From Casuarina equisetifolia (Eukaryota; Streptophyta; Magnoliopsida; Fagales; Casuarinaceae): DNA of 64,000 nucleotides. The notes beneath the pieces were generated by a model. That model did not search any database. It was not told where the DNA came from and worked only from the letters and a program-made list of their open reading frames with translations. Positions 12,525 to 26,100 of the stretch are shown here, in pieces (position 1 is the first letter of the stretch; the number at the start of each line of letters is the position of its first letter). The stretch spans positions 7,503,583-7,567,582 of the forward strand of contig CM052359.1 of the NCBI GenBank assembly GCA_028551475.1, written 5' to 3'. The position numbers were made by a program, and so were the translations under genes.

Positions 12525-14158
12525 TCCTGCAGGGTGCCGAGGTTGCTTAAACTTAGACGGAAACAGTTGCATAAATTATAAGAAACGCCATTTGGGTGGA
12601 CGTGTTTTCCGATGATTGGAACAGACCCCACGAACGGCGGTGTCGCCTCGTCAGACGTGAAATGCCGATCCGCTAAGGTGGCACAGTCGTGACCGTCTCT
12701 TTCCTGGCAAAAGTTAAGCGTGCATTGATTAACAGACGAAGACAAAAAGGCCAGCCATGGTGGTTCCACGTTCAAACAAAGAAGACGATTCAAGACTAGA
12801 AAACTGTTATATAGAAGATATCTGTTCTATCCAGCAAAATAATGCAGAGTTTGTAGTGTTCAAAGCCCATTTCTGTTCTTCAAATTCTAATGAACACAAA
12901 AGAGAAATAATAGTTATTTTTCTATTACATCTTTCCTTTCGGGTAAATTTAACATTAATATTTCATATATGTTTCGACCATATAGAAATATAACTAAAGG
13001 GATTCAAATATAAAATACTTATATCATAAGATTTCCTACACCAGCCATTCAGGCCACCAGGGCAGCCTAATAGAAATTTGACCATAATATGTTAATTTAT
13101 GTTTGGGAAAAGTTGGTGATCAATAGGAATATTCAATTCCAAATATAGGTTGGACCATGGCAAAAACAGCATTAAATAGATTGGAAATCGACTTTGTTCT
13201 TGTATAAATCACCTTTGTCTCCCTTATTTTAATAAATCAATTCAGAAAACTTAAAAAGTAATCACTTAATGTGTAAATTTAATTTACACTTGTTGTTTTA
13301 ATCTTTAGGATCTTCAATTTTATTAGTAATGTCAAGAATTAAGAATAAGCATCATTATTCAAATTTGTAAAAGGTGATCAACCAAACTAAAGTGCAGTTT
13401 TCAATTTAGAATTTTTATATATGAACTTTTTGTTGTTACCATAAATTAATTTTTAAATTAAAATAAACTTCTAACGTAAATAGACATTTACTGAATATTC
13501 ATTAAAATTGAAGTAGTTTGCTATATAGAACCTTTTCAGTTTGACTAGTTTGGGTTAAACAGATTAGAGTCTGGTTTCAGTAATTAGAAAAAAAATATAA
13601 GGTGGTTTGAATATCCCTTCAAACCCTTTGAAGGTTGGTTGGACCTAGAAATTCAAGGACGCCGGCCCGACCCGAACCGGATGCCGTGATTGACACATCA
13701 GAACACTGGGCGAGGCAGGAAGGGACCCATCATGTGTACCCGAGTAAGAAAGCCTTCAGCTTCCGCTGCTCTCCCGCGCCGACAAACCGTAGCCCGATCG
13801 TCGTCGACATCGACAATTACGTCTGAGGAAATTACGTAGAAGCTTCTCCCCTTTGTTCTTTACCCCCTTTTCCCAGGTAATTCATTCACCCAGGCCTTTG
13901 CAAATTTCGGTGTAAATAATTTCTCAGTATTATACATCGAGTTGCATTTCCAGTCTCCACCTAGTTGCTGGTCGAATCGTGCCGTATGTATGTGTGTGCG
14001 TAATTTCAGGTCTGTGCTGTTAATCGGTCCGATAAGTTCCGACTGGGGTTTTATTTGAAACCCTTGACCCTTTCTTCTCTTGGTTGCGAAGTGCTTCGAG
14101 TTTGGTGATTGGTTAATTCCAGAAAGTTAGGGTTCTAAGAGGAAGGGGAAGGAAGAAT
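12525..14158. other. Divergent intergenic region between ALDH7 and CCX
   Basis: About 1.6 kb separate the G-box of ALDH7 from the CCX start. The middle (about 12830-13620) is AT-rich with no supported gene. From about 13620 the DNA becomes GC-richer and probably carries the CCX promoter and 5' UTR. A donor-like CCCAG|GTAATTC near 13875 and an acceptor-like TTAATTCCAG near 14121 suggest one intron inside the 5' UTR. Confidence 0.45.
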
Positions 14159-16150
14159 ATGATTGAACAGCCGAAGGGGTTTCTGGGTGCGAGAAATCCC
14201 CAGTTTCGGGGGGTTTTCAATGGAATTTCTGCTCTTGTAATGTTACTCTTACTCTATAACAAGGATGGTTTGCTCAGAAATCCGTATCTTGGGAACTCGC
14301 CTTCGGCTACTCCTTCTTGGTGGGGTGTGAGAATGGGTGGTTTTGATGATCGTGGTTATCGAATTGGGACTATTCATCGGAGAATCGCTCTAGCCAATGT
14401 GAGTTCGTCGAACGGTAGTAGCATTCATGTTATTAATGGCCCTGATACAAATGATTTGGCAGTCCAAGATCCGCAATCATGTGGCGGATTGTCTAAGCAC
14501 AACGGCTACGGGAGCAAGTGCGAGTTCTTGATTGCCCACCCAGCTTGTACGTCAGGGGGGTTTTTCAATTACCTTGTGTTCTTTTATTGTGATTGTAAGA
14601 ATATAAGCATCTTAGGGTACCTAACATTGGGCTTATGGTTGGCTGCGTTGTTCTATCTATTGGGTAATACTGCAGCGGATTACTTTTGCTGTTCTCTAGA
14701 GAAGCTTTCAAGTCTGCTGAAGTTGCCAGCAACTGTTGCTGGAGTTTCCTTGCTTCCGTTGGGGAACGGAGCTCCTGATGTGTTTGCCAGCATTGCTGCT
14801 TTTATGGGTAAAGATTCTGGCGAAGTGGGTCTAAATAGTGTGCTGGGAGGAGCTGTCTTTGTTACTTGTATTGTTGTGGGCACTATATCTCTTTGCGTGG
14901 CAGAGAGGAGGGTTCAGATTGATAGGAAATGCTTTATCAGAGATATATGCTTCTTCCTCTTCTGTATCATGTCACTTGCCATCATATTGACTGTTGGTAA
15001 GGTGACAGTTGTTGGTGCAATAGCCTTCACTTCAATTTATGTGGTTTATGGATTTGCTGTTGCTGCAAATGAAATTCTGAGAAAACATGCACGAAAACTG
15101 AGGTTGGATGCCGTAACACCATTGCTTCCTGTTAGAGGAAGTATCTTTTCTCAGGGTAGTGAAGAGGACGATTCTATATATTCCTCACTACTTGAGTCTG
15201 ACACCGATGGTGATGTGCCACAGCTCCAGAGTAAGTTGCCTCAGTGGATGTGGGCATCAAATGTGGCAATATATTCAAATCAGGGTTTGAAGGCCAGTCC
15301 AGAGAGTCCAAAGTCTTTATGGGGATGGAATGATGAGGAGACAGAGAACAAACAGTCTACTCACTCATTTTCGAAATTATTATCATTGCTGGAGATGCCA
15401 TTGACTCTCCCGAGACGACTTACAATACCTGTAGTTGAGGAGGAGCGGTGGTCAAAAGGCTATGCTATTGCAAGTGCTTCATTCGCACCTATTCTTCTGG
15501 CCTTTTTGTGGAACACTCAAGAGGACTTGAGCTCTTTGAGTGGACAGATTGCGTATTTTGTTGGTGTTGTTTGTGGTGGTATACTTGGTGTCCTTGCATA
15601 TCTATACACAACATATGATCAACCACCTCGAAAGTTTTTATTACCATGGGTTCTAGGGGGATTTTTTATGAGCATTATCTGGTTCTACATTGTTGCAAAT
15701 GAGCTTGTTGCTTTGCTGGTGGCTTTGGGCATGATTTTGGAGATTAACCCATCAATCCTTGGAGTGACTGTATTGGCGTGGGGAAATTCAATGGGTGATT
15801 TGATGTCCAATGTTGCACTGGCTATGAATGGTGGTGATGGAGTACAGATTGCCATGTCAGGATGCTTTGCAGGACCTATGTTCAACACACTTGCTGGTTT
15901 GGGAATCTCAATGCTACTTGGAGCCTGGTCTAAGAGACCTGAATCATATATAGTTCCCAGAGATAGTAGCCTGTTTTTTACTATGGGATTTCTAATGTTG
16001 GGACTTGTCTGGTCTCTTGTTGTATTACCGAGGAATGATATGCGCCCTAACAAAATATTAGGAGTTGGCCTCATAACAATCTATCTGATATTTCTTTCCT
16101 TCAGGCTGAGCACATCTATGGGGGTTGTGTCAGTAGCAGGTTCTGTCTGA
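14159..16150 (+). CDS. Cation/calcium exchanger, CCX type (CaCA superfamily)
   Basis: A single uninterrupted exon of 663 codons. The two alpha-repeat motifs that bind the transported ion are clear: [14 protein letters not shown] (GNGAPD at about 202-207) and [13 protein letters not shown] (GNSMGD at about 542-547). This pairing defines the plant CCX (formerly CAX7-11) branch related to NCKX exchangers. Multiple hydrophobic helices surround each repeat. A hydrophilic, acidic, serine-rich loop lies between them (about 330-430), as expected for the central cytosolic loop. An N-terminal hydrophobic segment (about 22-33) precedes a lumenal, Cys-containing region. Lack of introns fits CCX genes, and length fits CCX3/CCX4-like members. 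Family members exchange H+, Na+, K+, Mn2+ or Ca2+ at endomembranes or the plasma membrane; the substrate here cannot be told. The frame is intact. Confidence 0.93.
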   Translation: MIEQPKGFLGARNPQFRGVFNGISALVMLLLLYNKDGLLRNPYLGNSPSATPSWWGVRMGGFDDRGYRIGTIHRRIALANVSSSNGSSIHVINGPDTNDLAVQDPQSCGGLSKHNGYGSKCEFLIAHPACTSGGFFNYLVFFYCDCKNISILGYLTLGLWLAALFYLLGNTAADYFCCSLEKLSSLLKLPATVAGVSLLPLGNGAPDVFASIAAFMGKDSGEVGLNSVLGGAVFVTCIVVGTISLCVAERRVQIDRKCFIRDICFFLFCIMSLAIILTVGKVTVVGAIAFTSIYVVYGFAVAANEILRKHARKLRLDAVTPLLPVRGSIFSQGSEEDDSIYSSLLESDTDGDVPQLQSKLPQWMWASNVAIYSNQGLKASPESPKSLWGWNDEETENKQSTHSFSKLLSLLEMPLTLPRRLTIPVVEEERWSKGYAIASASFAPILLAFLWNTQEDLSSLSGQIAYFVGVVCGGILGVLAYLYTTYDQPPRKFLLPWVLGGFFMSIIWFYIVANELVALLVALGMILEINPSILGVTVLAWGNSMGDLMSNVALAMNGGDGVQIAMSGCFAGPMFNTLAGLGISMLLGAWSKRPESYIVPRDSSLFFTMGFLMLGLVWSLVVLPRNDMRPNKILGVGLITIYLIFLSFRLSTSMGVVSVAGSV

Positions 16151-19100
16151 CATTTGACAACTTGTGTATTCATCACTTTATTAGTGATATAATGATTTCT
16201 GAACCTGCAAACTCACTTCGTTTTGATGTTGGTCAGTTCACACTCTTGCTTTATCTTGACACGGGTCCTGTGGATGAAACCTTTGCATATCCTGTATAGC
16301 ATCAAGTTGGAGTGGAAGCATCAATGCCCTAAGTTGTTTTACAACAATTATTTGTTCATAATGAAGTAAGTAGCATCAGCAATACATATTGAGTATCCTG
16401 TTAATCTAGGAGAATTTATCCAATACAGCTCTCTCAGCTCTTGTACCCATTTACTTGTGATGTTGGTTCTACATGTTTCTTATTTATATTTTGCATCCAG
16501 ATCTGGTGACGGACATCGTGCTTTGCCTTGTGGTATACTATTGTTATATTTGATCTTTGAGATGAAAAATAGATGGCATGCACTTTTTTTTATTTCTTTT
16601 ACCTCTTAACTATCAACTTGAAGGTCAAGGATATCAATGCATCCTTTTGTGCAAGATCTTTTATTTCTTAATTTTTGCACAGTATTTATTGTTTGAGGCT
16701 TTGGCATCTTGCTCAGACAAAATTTTGGCTTGTACCATATCTGAGCAAGATTTGATTTTGCGTTTAATCTGCGTATGCAATATTTTTGAGCATTTTAGGT
16801 AGTTGTGTTTACTTTTTGTATGACATCCCATGCCATGCGGAGTCTGTTCAGCTATCTAGGCTCATTTTTAACGCATTGTAGCAAGAAATGGTTTTGGCTT
16901 CTCTTAGTTGCGAGAACTGCATTAGCTGATAAGCATTTGTAATATCCATGTTAACTTGTGAGTCTCTTTTGGGACTAGATCTGAGGGTATTCATTCATTT
17001 TAGAACACGATAGGCTATTACTCATCGGAGAGTTTCATTACTATATTCTTGGTCTCAGAAATAGTAATTAGACAGTATAACATGAATTTTAGTTGACTCT
17101 GGTTAGAAGTTACAGTTTTGTTTCATTTGTTATAATCAATATTTCGCTTTGGTACATTTGTTACATAGATTTAGTCAAGGATGTTATCGGTGCCCCTCTC
17201 TTCCCATGTGTTCTGTCTTGGGCTCTGCAATGGTTATTCATCCGATTCACTGATAGGTAGTGGAGATATACTATAATTGGAGTGATACATAAAATCAGAC
17301 ATTTGGGATGAATTATAAATTGCAATATGAAGAAACTTAATATACACTGACTTCATAAACCTTAGAAACATGCTGCAGTTCGTATTCTGTCATAGGTAAA
17401 GACACAGAAAAGCATTTTTACACTAACCGGTTTGACTTCGAAGCTGGATCATGCTTTTGTATCTTCATGTGGACTTTTCATAGACGTTGTTTCATCTTCC
17501 TTGATGTGTATGTGGAAAGCTTGATATAGAGTGTGATGTTTATGTTTGATAAATTCTAAATACCTCTCGGTGTCCCGCTAAGACTTCTAGATTTCACTGT
17601 GCATGCTTATGCTTGATACAAATACTCTACTTCTTTAACCCTTTCTTCTTTATCGTACTATTCATTTTTGGTTTTGGAATAGAACCTCCCGCGTCCTTTA
17701 CAAAAAGAAAGTTGATCCATCCATATTCTGTAAACAATATTAGCTAATCGTTCTAAGTCTACAGATGGTTAACAATTTCCAAAGCCCTCTTAATAATTGC
17801 TCTAGCATTTTGGATGGCCATCTTATGTAGATCTATAACGTTTGCTCATGTAATGCTATTTATTTTTGACAACAAGTCTTTGGTAGGTTGTTAACATTGA
17901 TAGTCTCCAAAATGGGAAGGTACGTCTGAATATACGACCCGAGCCATTGCTTCCCGTGGACACAAAATTTCTTTTTACGTGTTTCTGCGCGAACTAGGCG
18001 GTGGCCCGCCAAGTTGTTAGCCCACATTGAGGTTCGAGTGTGGTCGAAGCCCAAGCCACTCTCTCTCTCTCTCTCTATAACTATGACTAGTTATAGGGAC
18101 TCATCCCACCTTAGACTCCAGCATCTTAGATTTACCAAGACAAAAACAAAAGATGCTCGAGCCCCACCAGGGCTATAACTTTTTTTATGCTACATAGACT
18201 TGGTCTATTTCAACTTGGATTAACTTTCTTAGTGATGGTTCTTTGGACAACGCGCTTGAGTCTTTATAGAAGTTGGGAAAGAAGACAGCTATCTACAAAC
18301 AAGGAGGCTTGAAACTTAGAACCCTCAAGTCAATAAAGGCTTTCATTTTCTTCCCCTTTCGTCTGCAGACTATATCTGAGGAATGATTGAGAAGGGTCTG
18401 ATCTATGCACATAGTGTTTTAGCAGACGAGAGCTTTCTCCCGTTTTCTTCTCTTTTTTGTCTCCATTGCCATGAGTTCAGTCTCTTTCATAGCATGCAGA
18501 TGACAAGTAGAAATGAAATGACAAGGGGCCATCAAGTCCCTGTATACGACAGGATCTGCTAAGATCGATGACCATCTCGCAGTCAGACTCGTGAGCTTCG
18601 TAATCGGAACTTGTTTTGTGATATTTAGGGGCGAACCTATAGAGTTGTAGCTTTAATTACAGAGCCTAAATAGGCAAAAGATTGGAGGATATATGTGCGC
18701 CGGTCCTCCACGCCAAGTATCTGCCTTGGGCTTTTCGAGAGTTTTGAAAAGAAGGGGTGGGCAGGGAGACCGACTTTTCGTGGTCTATCCATATTTTGAG
18801 ATCGAAGCCGAAAGTGATTTTCATCACTGAGATTCTTTCTTTCAAGTTAGGCAAATTGCTGGCGGTGCAGGAAATGCGGAAAATAGTTGCTGATGAAAGG
18901 AAGATTAAACTTTGATGCATAAAAATATGCCAAAATTGCCTACAGTCCTTTCCTAATCTCCATTAAGCTCGGTAGTAGTTTGCGTCCCGCATTTAATTAA
19001 AGATAATCACGTGAGCTGGCAATTGCTAATCTCTTATCAATACTTTAAAAGAGAAACCTTTTGGAGCTTATCATCTCAATTCGAGTACTCCATTGGATGA

Positions 19101-19236
19101 TCAACACAAACATAAACTACCTGCTGAAAAAAGAGAAAAAGAACAAAAAATAAAAAGCCAAAAACGAAAGGGAATCACGGCCAGCATCTTATGCGTCCGC
19201 TACATGGATAGAACACGACTTCTGTTCAGTTCTGAA
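16151..19236. other. Intergenic region downstream of CCX and LOR
   Basis: Probably the CCX 3' UTR at the left and the 3' flank of the convergent LOR gene at the right. I see no gene with a recognisable domain. A short CT-repeat lies near 18058-18076. A minus-strand open stretch around 18666-18920 is not recognisable as protein. Several T-rich tracts occur. Confidence 0.5.
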
Positions 19237-20362
19237 TCAGCACCTAGTAGATTCACCATGAATGTAGTCAAGAGTAGCAATCACACCAAAAACAAATGCT
19301 TGATCAATTCCAGGTTTCACCTCCACATGATATAGATCTTTGCTTGCTGTCAAGTCCTGCCCCTTTGCTCCAATCTGCATTTCATGAAAACCAAATCCAC
19401 CTGATAATTTCTTTGAGACAATGAAAGTTGGGCACTGCAGCGTAAGAGTTTACATAATCAATTACCTGGGCTATGACATTGCCTTTGGTGTCGATGATGC
19501 TACAATTTTTATCAGGAAAGTAACCTTTGATCTCAAAGTCCCAGTCTTTGTTGCTTAGCCTGGGATCCGTGGAGATTCTTGTTGCACTGTTCCCTACCAG
19601 ACATGAGTTGGGTTCTTTCAAGCTAAAAACTAGTCTTTGAGAACCTTCATAATCAAAAGCGTAACCCTTCCACTTCTTATAAACGCTTAGAGCCTCCAAC
19701 ATTCCCCCCTGCATTTTTGTTCCAGAAAAAAGATGCCAAAAGTTAAAGGGTTATTTTCTGTTGTCATTTTGTGGGTTTCGTCGTCCATGTGTTATTATTC
19801 TTCTGCTCATGGGCTTGCGCAAAAAGTAAGCAAAAAGTGAGCAAGAAGCAAAGAGCCTTACACAACCTAAGCAATTGGAAGGATAAGAACCTAAAACTTT
19901 AGAACTATTCGGTGTAGGTTTCAATACACACAAGTATCCCCTTTCGGAGAAGCTTGTTGATTAAGTTATGGGTCCCTGCTAGTGAAGATGATCTCTCCCT
20001 TGGAATCGATGCTTTAAGTAAAGACCTCTACAATGCTCACAACAATTACTAAGAGCCATGCATGTTATCATGTAAATGAATTTTTTGTTGAATTAAGTTC
20101 TTGAGGTTTGTGCAGCTGGAGAACATACCTTTCGGCGAATGAGCAGCAGAGCGGCGCCATTAGCATCTCTCACAATCAGCTCCTCCTGTCTGCCTAGAAT
20201 TCCACAGCCATCCACCTTGAAAATCACCTTCTGACTACAATCTGTCACTACAAAACCCCCTCCACTGACTACATGAGGCCTCCTCCTAACCACGAGAACA
20301 ACCTGGGACGAGGAACAGTACATCTTGCTTATGATCGGAATCATGTTAGCCTTTACAGCCAT
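19237..20362 (-). CDS. LURP-one-related (LOR, DUF567 / tubby C-like) protein
   Basis: Three minus-strand exons, 20362-20129, 19708-19466 and 19374-19237, give 204 codons plus stop; all junctions are GT-AG in phase 0. Exon 1 carries the family's opening block (QVVLVVRRRPHVVSGGGFVV, then LIVRDANGAALLLIRRK). Exon 2 has the central strands (LVFSLKEPN, WDFEIKGYFPDKNCSI). Exon 3 has the closing strand-helix signature VEVKPGIDQAFVFGVIATLD. The fold is a 12-stranded barrel around a central helix related to Tubby and scramblase domains. The name-giving Arabidopsis member LURP1 acts in basal defence to oomycetes, but most LORs have no known role. I chose the ATG at 20362 because upstream codons in this frame start with TTG and overlap the TATA box. 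Length is normal. Confidence 0.9.
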
Positions 20363-20414
20363 TTCTCTTTGTACTTCTTTCACGTTTGGTAATTGCCATT
20401 GCCCGCCAGCCTTG

Positions 20415-20424
20415 TTATATATAA
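20415..20424 (-). promoter_or_regulatory. TATA box of the LOR gene
   Basis: The palindrome TTATATATAA lies 53 bp upstream of the chosen ATG at 20362. Its position argues against the in-frame codons further upstream being translated. A short out-of-frame ATG near 20400 lies at or before the likely transcription start. Confidence 0.6.
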
Positions 20425-22399
20425 GCAAGATGTTGGGGGAAGAATAGCTATAAGGTGTGCTTTGCTTCTTCTAAATTCCAGGGTTCGGCAGGTTTTGAAA
20501 ATGTGATGAAAGAAGCCGAGGTTACTTGTTGTAGAGGAGATTTGCTGGCTCACGCGCCCTCATCAGCCTATATAGGTTCAAGCGTCCCTGTCACGTTTTC
20601 TTCCCCTGGGTCCCCAGATGGCAAAAAGACGAACACTAAGAAAAAGAACAATACTAAACATGGTTAAAACGAGAATATTATACAGAAATCAATGTGTTTT
20701 GGTGGATGACTGATTACAATCACTAAGAAAAATGATTGGAAGTCTTTGGCCCTAATTAAAATAAAGCTTGTTTCAACCTAACAATGGAGGATATGCGTCA
20801 AGTTTCAACAAAGGGATCTTGAACTTTTTGAAGTTTGCAGCTTAGTGACTTGAAAATGGAATATTTGACCCATAATAGTCTTCCTTTGACGGAGAAATCT
20901 TTGAGCAAGATTCCATTAGTTAAGTTTTCTTTTTAAGGTGGATTTGGGAGTAACGTTTGGTGCACCCCAAAAGTTGTATGCATGTGATCTTATTTGAACA
21001 TGCATTGAGGAAGATGTGTATCAAGACACTTCCCGGCCAATCTAGGGGCAAAGGTTCGATGGGTCATCGACTTTCCTCTTTGTGGGTTCCAGAGAATTTG
21101 GTCTGAACCTAGTGGGATTCCTAATATTGAAGTTCTAGTTGAAGATTTGATGGTTGAGGGGCTGGGAAGAATAAGAACCAAAACCCCATATACTCTTCCC
21201 TAAATACCTTTAATCTTTCACCTTTTTGATAGAATTTTATAATTAAGCATTGCATTTATGTGGCAAAAGAAAGAAAAGAATCCTGTCCACTTGTTCCAAA
21301 CTAAAAAACAAGAGTTAGAAGGCAATGATTCCAAGCATTTCTTTTGTCATTATTTCAAAAAAACATGTTTATACTGTTTTACCATTCTAGTCAATTTTGT
21401 TCTGTCAAAAATGAAATCTAGTTTTCGGCCTCAAGAACGTGGTGAATTGAACAAAAATGACCAGATTATTCAGCTTCCTAATTTGAGTCGCAGATGAGAA
21501 AACCAGCCCATAACTTTCTGTTCCTTCACGGGTAGATAACATGTATGCTTAACTTATAAGTACCTCCCAGATCATGTTTCCACAAAGAGGGGCTGTAGCT
21601 CTGCTTTATTAAAAAGAAGACGAAGAAAAAAGGAAATGATACTCCATCAAATACATCGTATAAGGTACTGCTTCTGTTGAATATGTCATCGTCATCTTCT
21701 TTTTATATTCTAGCTGTTCTACTAAGCAAATTCCGTGTTGTGTACGAGGATATAATTTATTTTAAAGTAAATTTTTAGATAAGATTTAGATAATTAAAAA
21801 TAACTCATACCATCTTTAACGTACTATTTTGAAATTAAACTAGACCATAAACTTCGTGCAGGAATAATCCATTCTCTTGCTATCTTTTTTTTTTTTAATT
21901 TTATTTTAAAAAATAGGAAGACCTCTACGCATAAAGAACATAATAAATTAATATAATAATAATATTGACACATATCAAATTTTAGCTTGTCTTTTCACTC
22001 CAAAATTGTGAGTTATATATATATATACTTGAAATATAAATTTTAATATCATATTAAAAAGTAATTTTTTATCTTAAAAATGACTTAGAGAAAAAGAAAA
22101 CACTTAACATATAAGGGTACAATATAGCAAGATAATAGTGATGATGAACATATAAAAGATTTTAACCCATTTTTTTACTCCATCCAATTACAGCTATAAG
22201 TTGTACACGGTGGTTTATGGAAGATGTACAGCACAAATAAAGTTACAAGATTGCAAGTTATAAACCACAAGTTACAAGATTACAAAATTTGGATTTACGG
22301 CAATCGGTGTAATCACCTATTTATACAAAAAAAATCACTATTCATAATGGACACATCGTAAGGTAAATAGACACCTTGTATAGACGTGCAGATACCCGG
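20425..22399. other. LOR upstream region and AT-rich intergenic DNA
   Basis: Promoter-proximal DNA of LOR on the left, then increasingly AT-rich DNA with a short (TA)n at about 22015-22026. No gene, RNA or clear terminal repeat was seen. Confidence 0.45.
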
Positions 22400-25300
22400 A
22401 AAGTCTTAATAGATACCTAGAAAGTTTCATGGACACAAAGAATACTTATTTGTCTCCATGTGTTCCACGTTGCCTTCGTGAAAGCTACGTTGCCTCTATT
22501 TGCCTCCATATGTTTGATCTAGCAATGCTTCGCTTTTATTTATATACAATAAAAATAATGACACCTATCACTTTTTATGACAAGTGTCTTAACTCACCAT
22601 GCTTTTCAATAGTGCATTAATCTTCTTGCATTTGTTATAATTGTTCTTCTAGCATTAACTGCTCCAGTTATTATTCATGTAACTCTTTAGCAATAGGGGC
22701 CTCTATAATTTGGCTATCTTCCATTTGTTACATTACTGCAATATTTTCAGCTAAAAACGGCAAATATGTTGGCAGATCAAGTTCTTTTCTTCTTGTCATC
22801 TTATCACATTGTGCATTTGCTTTAGAGATATATTATGGAGTCCTCCCGTAACAATTTTTAAAGAAATGACAAACAATCTTCTCTCAATTGAATCAAAGGT
22901 TTTTCTTCTTGATCTCAAATTTTTATTGCCTTATCAAACAGAATGAAAGGACTTTCTACCCATAAATTAAAATTTTCTACTCTACAAGCTTAGTTGAATG
23001 AATTGTTAAGACAAGAAATTTCATATTCTTTTGGGTTCCTTTTAGTTTTCAAATTTGATAAGATTGGAAGAAATTTTTCTTTAACCTTTAATCCATTGAA
23101 TTGGTTATCCAAAATGTGAAATATTTTCACCATCCAATTCTTTGACTTTAGAATACATCACATTTTTTATCATCGTAGGGAAATCTTTTAGTTTATTAGC
23201 TAAATAGACTTGAAAAATTACTTGGTTGGTAATTCTCTATTCAATATCTATCAAGGACTTTTCTTCATGATTAATCATAACCCTAAGTTTGGGAATTCCA
23301 TCCTTGAGATTAATATTGTAATGGCTCTTTTTCAACATTTGATTGAACTTAATCAATTCAACGTTTTGTTCAATTTCTCAATAAATTCTCCATTGAATAG
23401 TCCTTTTTCTTTTTCAAAAAGGCTTATTTTTCTAATTCGTTCTAACTTAAAATATTTCTTTGGGTTATCATAAATATCCTTAACAGTGAGAAAATTGTTT
23501 ATTTTTTCCATATGAGTAGCTCTTTAAGCATGATTTGTTTAATCATGCGACCATAATTCTTTCTAACTAGCACAAATTTTGTTGTTTGATTAGCAATTCT
23601 TCTAGCTAGGCCATTTGTATGTTGTTTGAATCTTGCTCTTTGATCGATAATTTTGGATTTTCAACTTTGATTAAGATCTCTTTGAGGGCTCCAAGATTGA
23701 AGAAGTCTTAAATTTTTGAAAAATCTTGTGCAGGATTTACCTTTGGCAAATACAACTTACATATATTAAACAAAAGCTTGTTTTGCTTCTTTCATAGTGT
23801 TGGATGGTTGGTAGGAAAATCCTACATAGCCATTAATTTGATTGTGGTAGGCATGCCATGTAGTGTACATTCCTAGGTTCAATTCCAAACATAATGTACA
23901 CTAGGGTTAGATGTTCGTTCTTCTCTATTATTGTAAACCATTCACCTAGTTTAGGCTTTATGGAGTAGCTTTTGATATGTTATGGTTGGCAATTCTTCTT
24001 CTAGGTTTCATTTGAGATAAACTGAAATAAGATTATTATTGCCTTTCAAATATTCATTTCAAATGAATAATTTACAATAATATTGTACCATTTCAATCTT
24101 TTGCCTTCTACAATGTTAAAAATTATTGAAAAATAAAAGGCATAGACATGACACAAAATTAAAGAATTAGATAATGTTCTAAAAGTTTATTTTCCTTAAC
24201 ATGGAGATAAACTTATCATTGAACTAATGTTTCATATTTTTGGTGGTGTGTCTATTTCTTGTCTAAATAAAGCCATAATTTTTATTTGAATTAAGTCTAT
24301 ATGAATATATCTAATTTTTGGATATTTCTTTTTCTATCTTGCTATTTTCTTTTAATAAAAAAATGCCTATTTACTTTTAATAGATAGTTTTGCCAAGGTG
24401 TTTCTACTAAACTGTTCAAAACTTTTGTAGAGAATATCTAAAATTTTGACAATTCACATGTTTCTTCTTTTTTGATTTCTTATGCTTTTCTTATTTCTTC
24501 TAATTGTTCATCGATGAAGTTTACTTTTTCTCCTATGATGCCTTTTAATTTAAGACTCTATTTAATGATAAAAAATTTAAGATTAGTTATCTTGAAGGTG
24601 TTGTTCTATCATTGTGAAGGTCAATTCTTCTTCATTACTTCAAAACTCATTCAGGGATTTTTCCTAATTTGAGATTTTATGTTCGAAGCAAATTTCAAAT
24701 TCTTACTTTTTAAGAATTTTGATTGTTTTCTTACTACTTTTTCCTTTTTCAAGACATTATGACGCATAATGACCTTCTTCATTGCAAATAAAATATTTGT
24801 AAAATTTTCCTTTGTCATCATATTTCTTTCTTCTAATATATTTTCTTTTTGGTGAAAAAAGTATTTTTTTTTACTTTTTTGACTTTTTTTTTCTTCGTTT
24901 TCTCCGCTTGAATTTTTTGAGATTTCCTTTTTGGAATAAACCAATTTTCCAGTTTTCTCTATAAAAAAAATTTCACAGCATTTTTTTCCATAAATGAAAT
25001 TAGAAATCTAATTTTTTACTTGCCTTTTAGCTTTAATAGTTAAACATTGACCTATTATTACCCTTAGCACATACGGTATTGTAAAACAAAGACTATCTTC
25101 TTTATCTATCTTGTTTAGAAATTTTAGATAACTCGATATGCAACTTCATTGCAAGGGCTAGGTAATTTATTGAAGATTTGTTTTAACTAATATTTACTTT
25201 TTGATTTTTCTACCAAAAAATAATATTTTTGAAATTTTTAACATATTTTTCAAACCTAGACATATTGTAGAATTTAACTTCAATAGCATAAAATTAGCAT

Positions 25301-26100
25301 TTTCTTGAAGGAATGGTTCTCCAAAATAATGTTATAGTTGTTTCTAAAGAATTTTTGTAAATTCTCTCAAAAAATCATCAAAACTATAAAACTTTGATAG
25401 TAAAGCAATTTTCTTTTGCTTTCCTACGTCAACCTTTAACCATTGCCTTTAACACTACAAGATGTTTCCTTAAAGGATGGAAGCAACATAACCCCACAAT
25501 AGAAGCACCAATTTTTATGTCTTTTACATTGTCTTCATAATTATCATCACTAATTCCATAATTTGTAAATTCTTTTTGGATCTAATGGATTTTTTTATAT
25601 TTCTTTTCATAAAAGAAGTTTTTCTTCTTTTTTCAATTTCGGATTTATTATCCTTATCTTTACTAAACAAATTTATCACATGTTCAGAATCAAAAGATTA
25701 ATCATATATTTTCATTAGAAAATAATAAAGCATTTTAAAACTAAATCAAAAGACTAATCATATTTTTCATTAGAAAATAATAAAGTGTTTTTAAACTTAA
25801 AATAAATTAAAAGACTTTTATATTCAAGATAAATTGTTTTTATCTTATCTATGATATTGTATCTTTCTTAGACTAAACAATGGTCCCCAAAGCTCAAGTT
25901 TTTTTGAGTAGAGTTAGCTTTCGGTGAACTACCACAACTTCTTCATTTTCACAAAATAGTCTAAAGATTTTATTATCTCCCACACTACTTATTTCATCTT
26001 ATTTGATTTATTTAGTTTGTTTACTAGATTTTTAAAAAGAATTTAATCTCTTGTTTGATATCCAAATTTAGTATGAACCTAATTGACTCGTATTATTTTT
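22400..26100 (-). mobile_element. Degenerate reverse-transcribing element, possibly an endogenous pararetrovirus
   Basis: A 3.7-kb AT-rich block with broken minus-strand frames. Near 24750-24810 there is a relic of a CCHC zinc knuckle: its first cysteine codon has become TAT, and a stop codon stands just before the last cysteine. It is preceded by a very lysine-rich stretch (24810-24940), and further upstream on the minus strand (about 25000-25450) by capsid-like patches. About 22850-23720 reads, across several frames, as patches resembling a caulimovirid movement-protein region. Stops and frameshifts occur throughout, so nothing here can be expressed. I found no terminal repeats, tRNA primer site or catalytic reverse-transcriptase motif. 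A gag-like fragment of an LTR element is the main alternative. Confidence 0.35.

Noticed and set aside
15685-16074. 129-codon open frame on the minus strand inside CCX
   Set aside because: Antisense shadow of the CCX C-terminal half; no independent domain.
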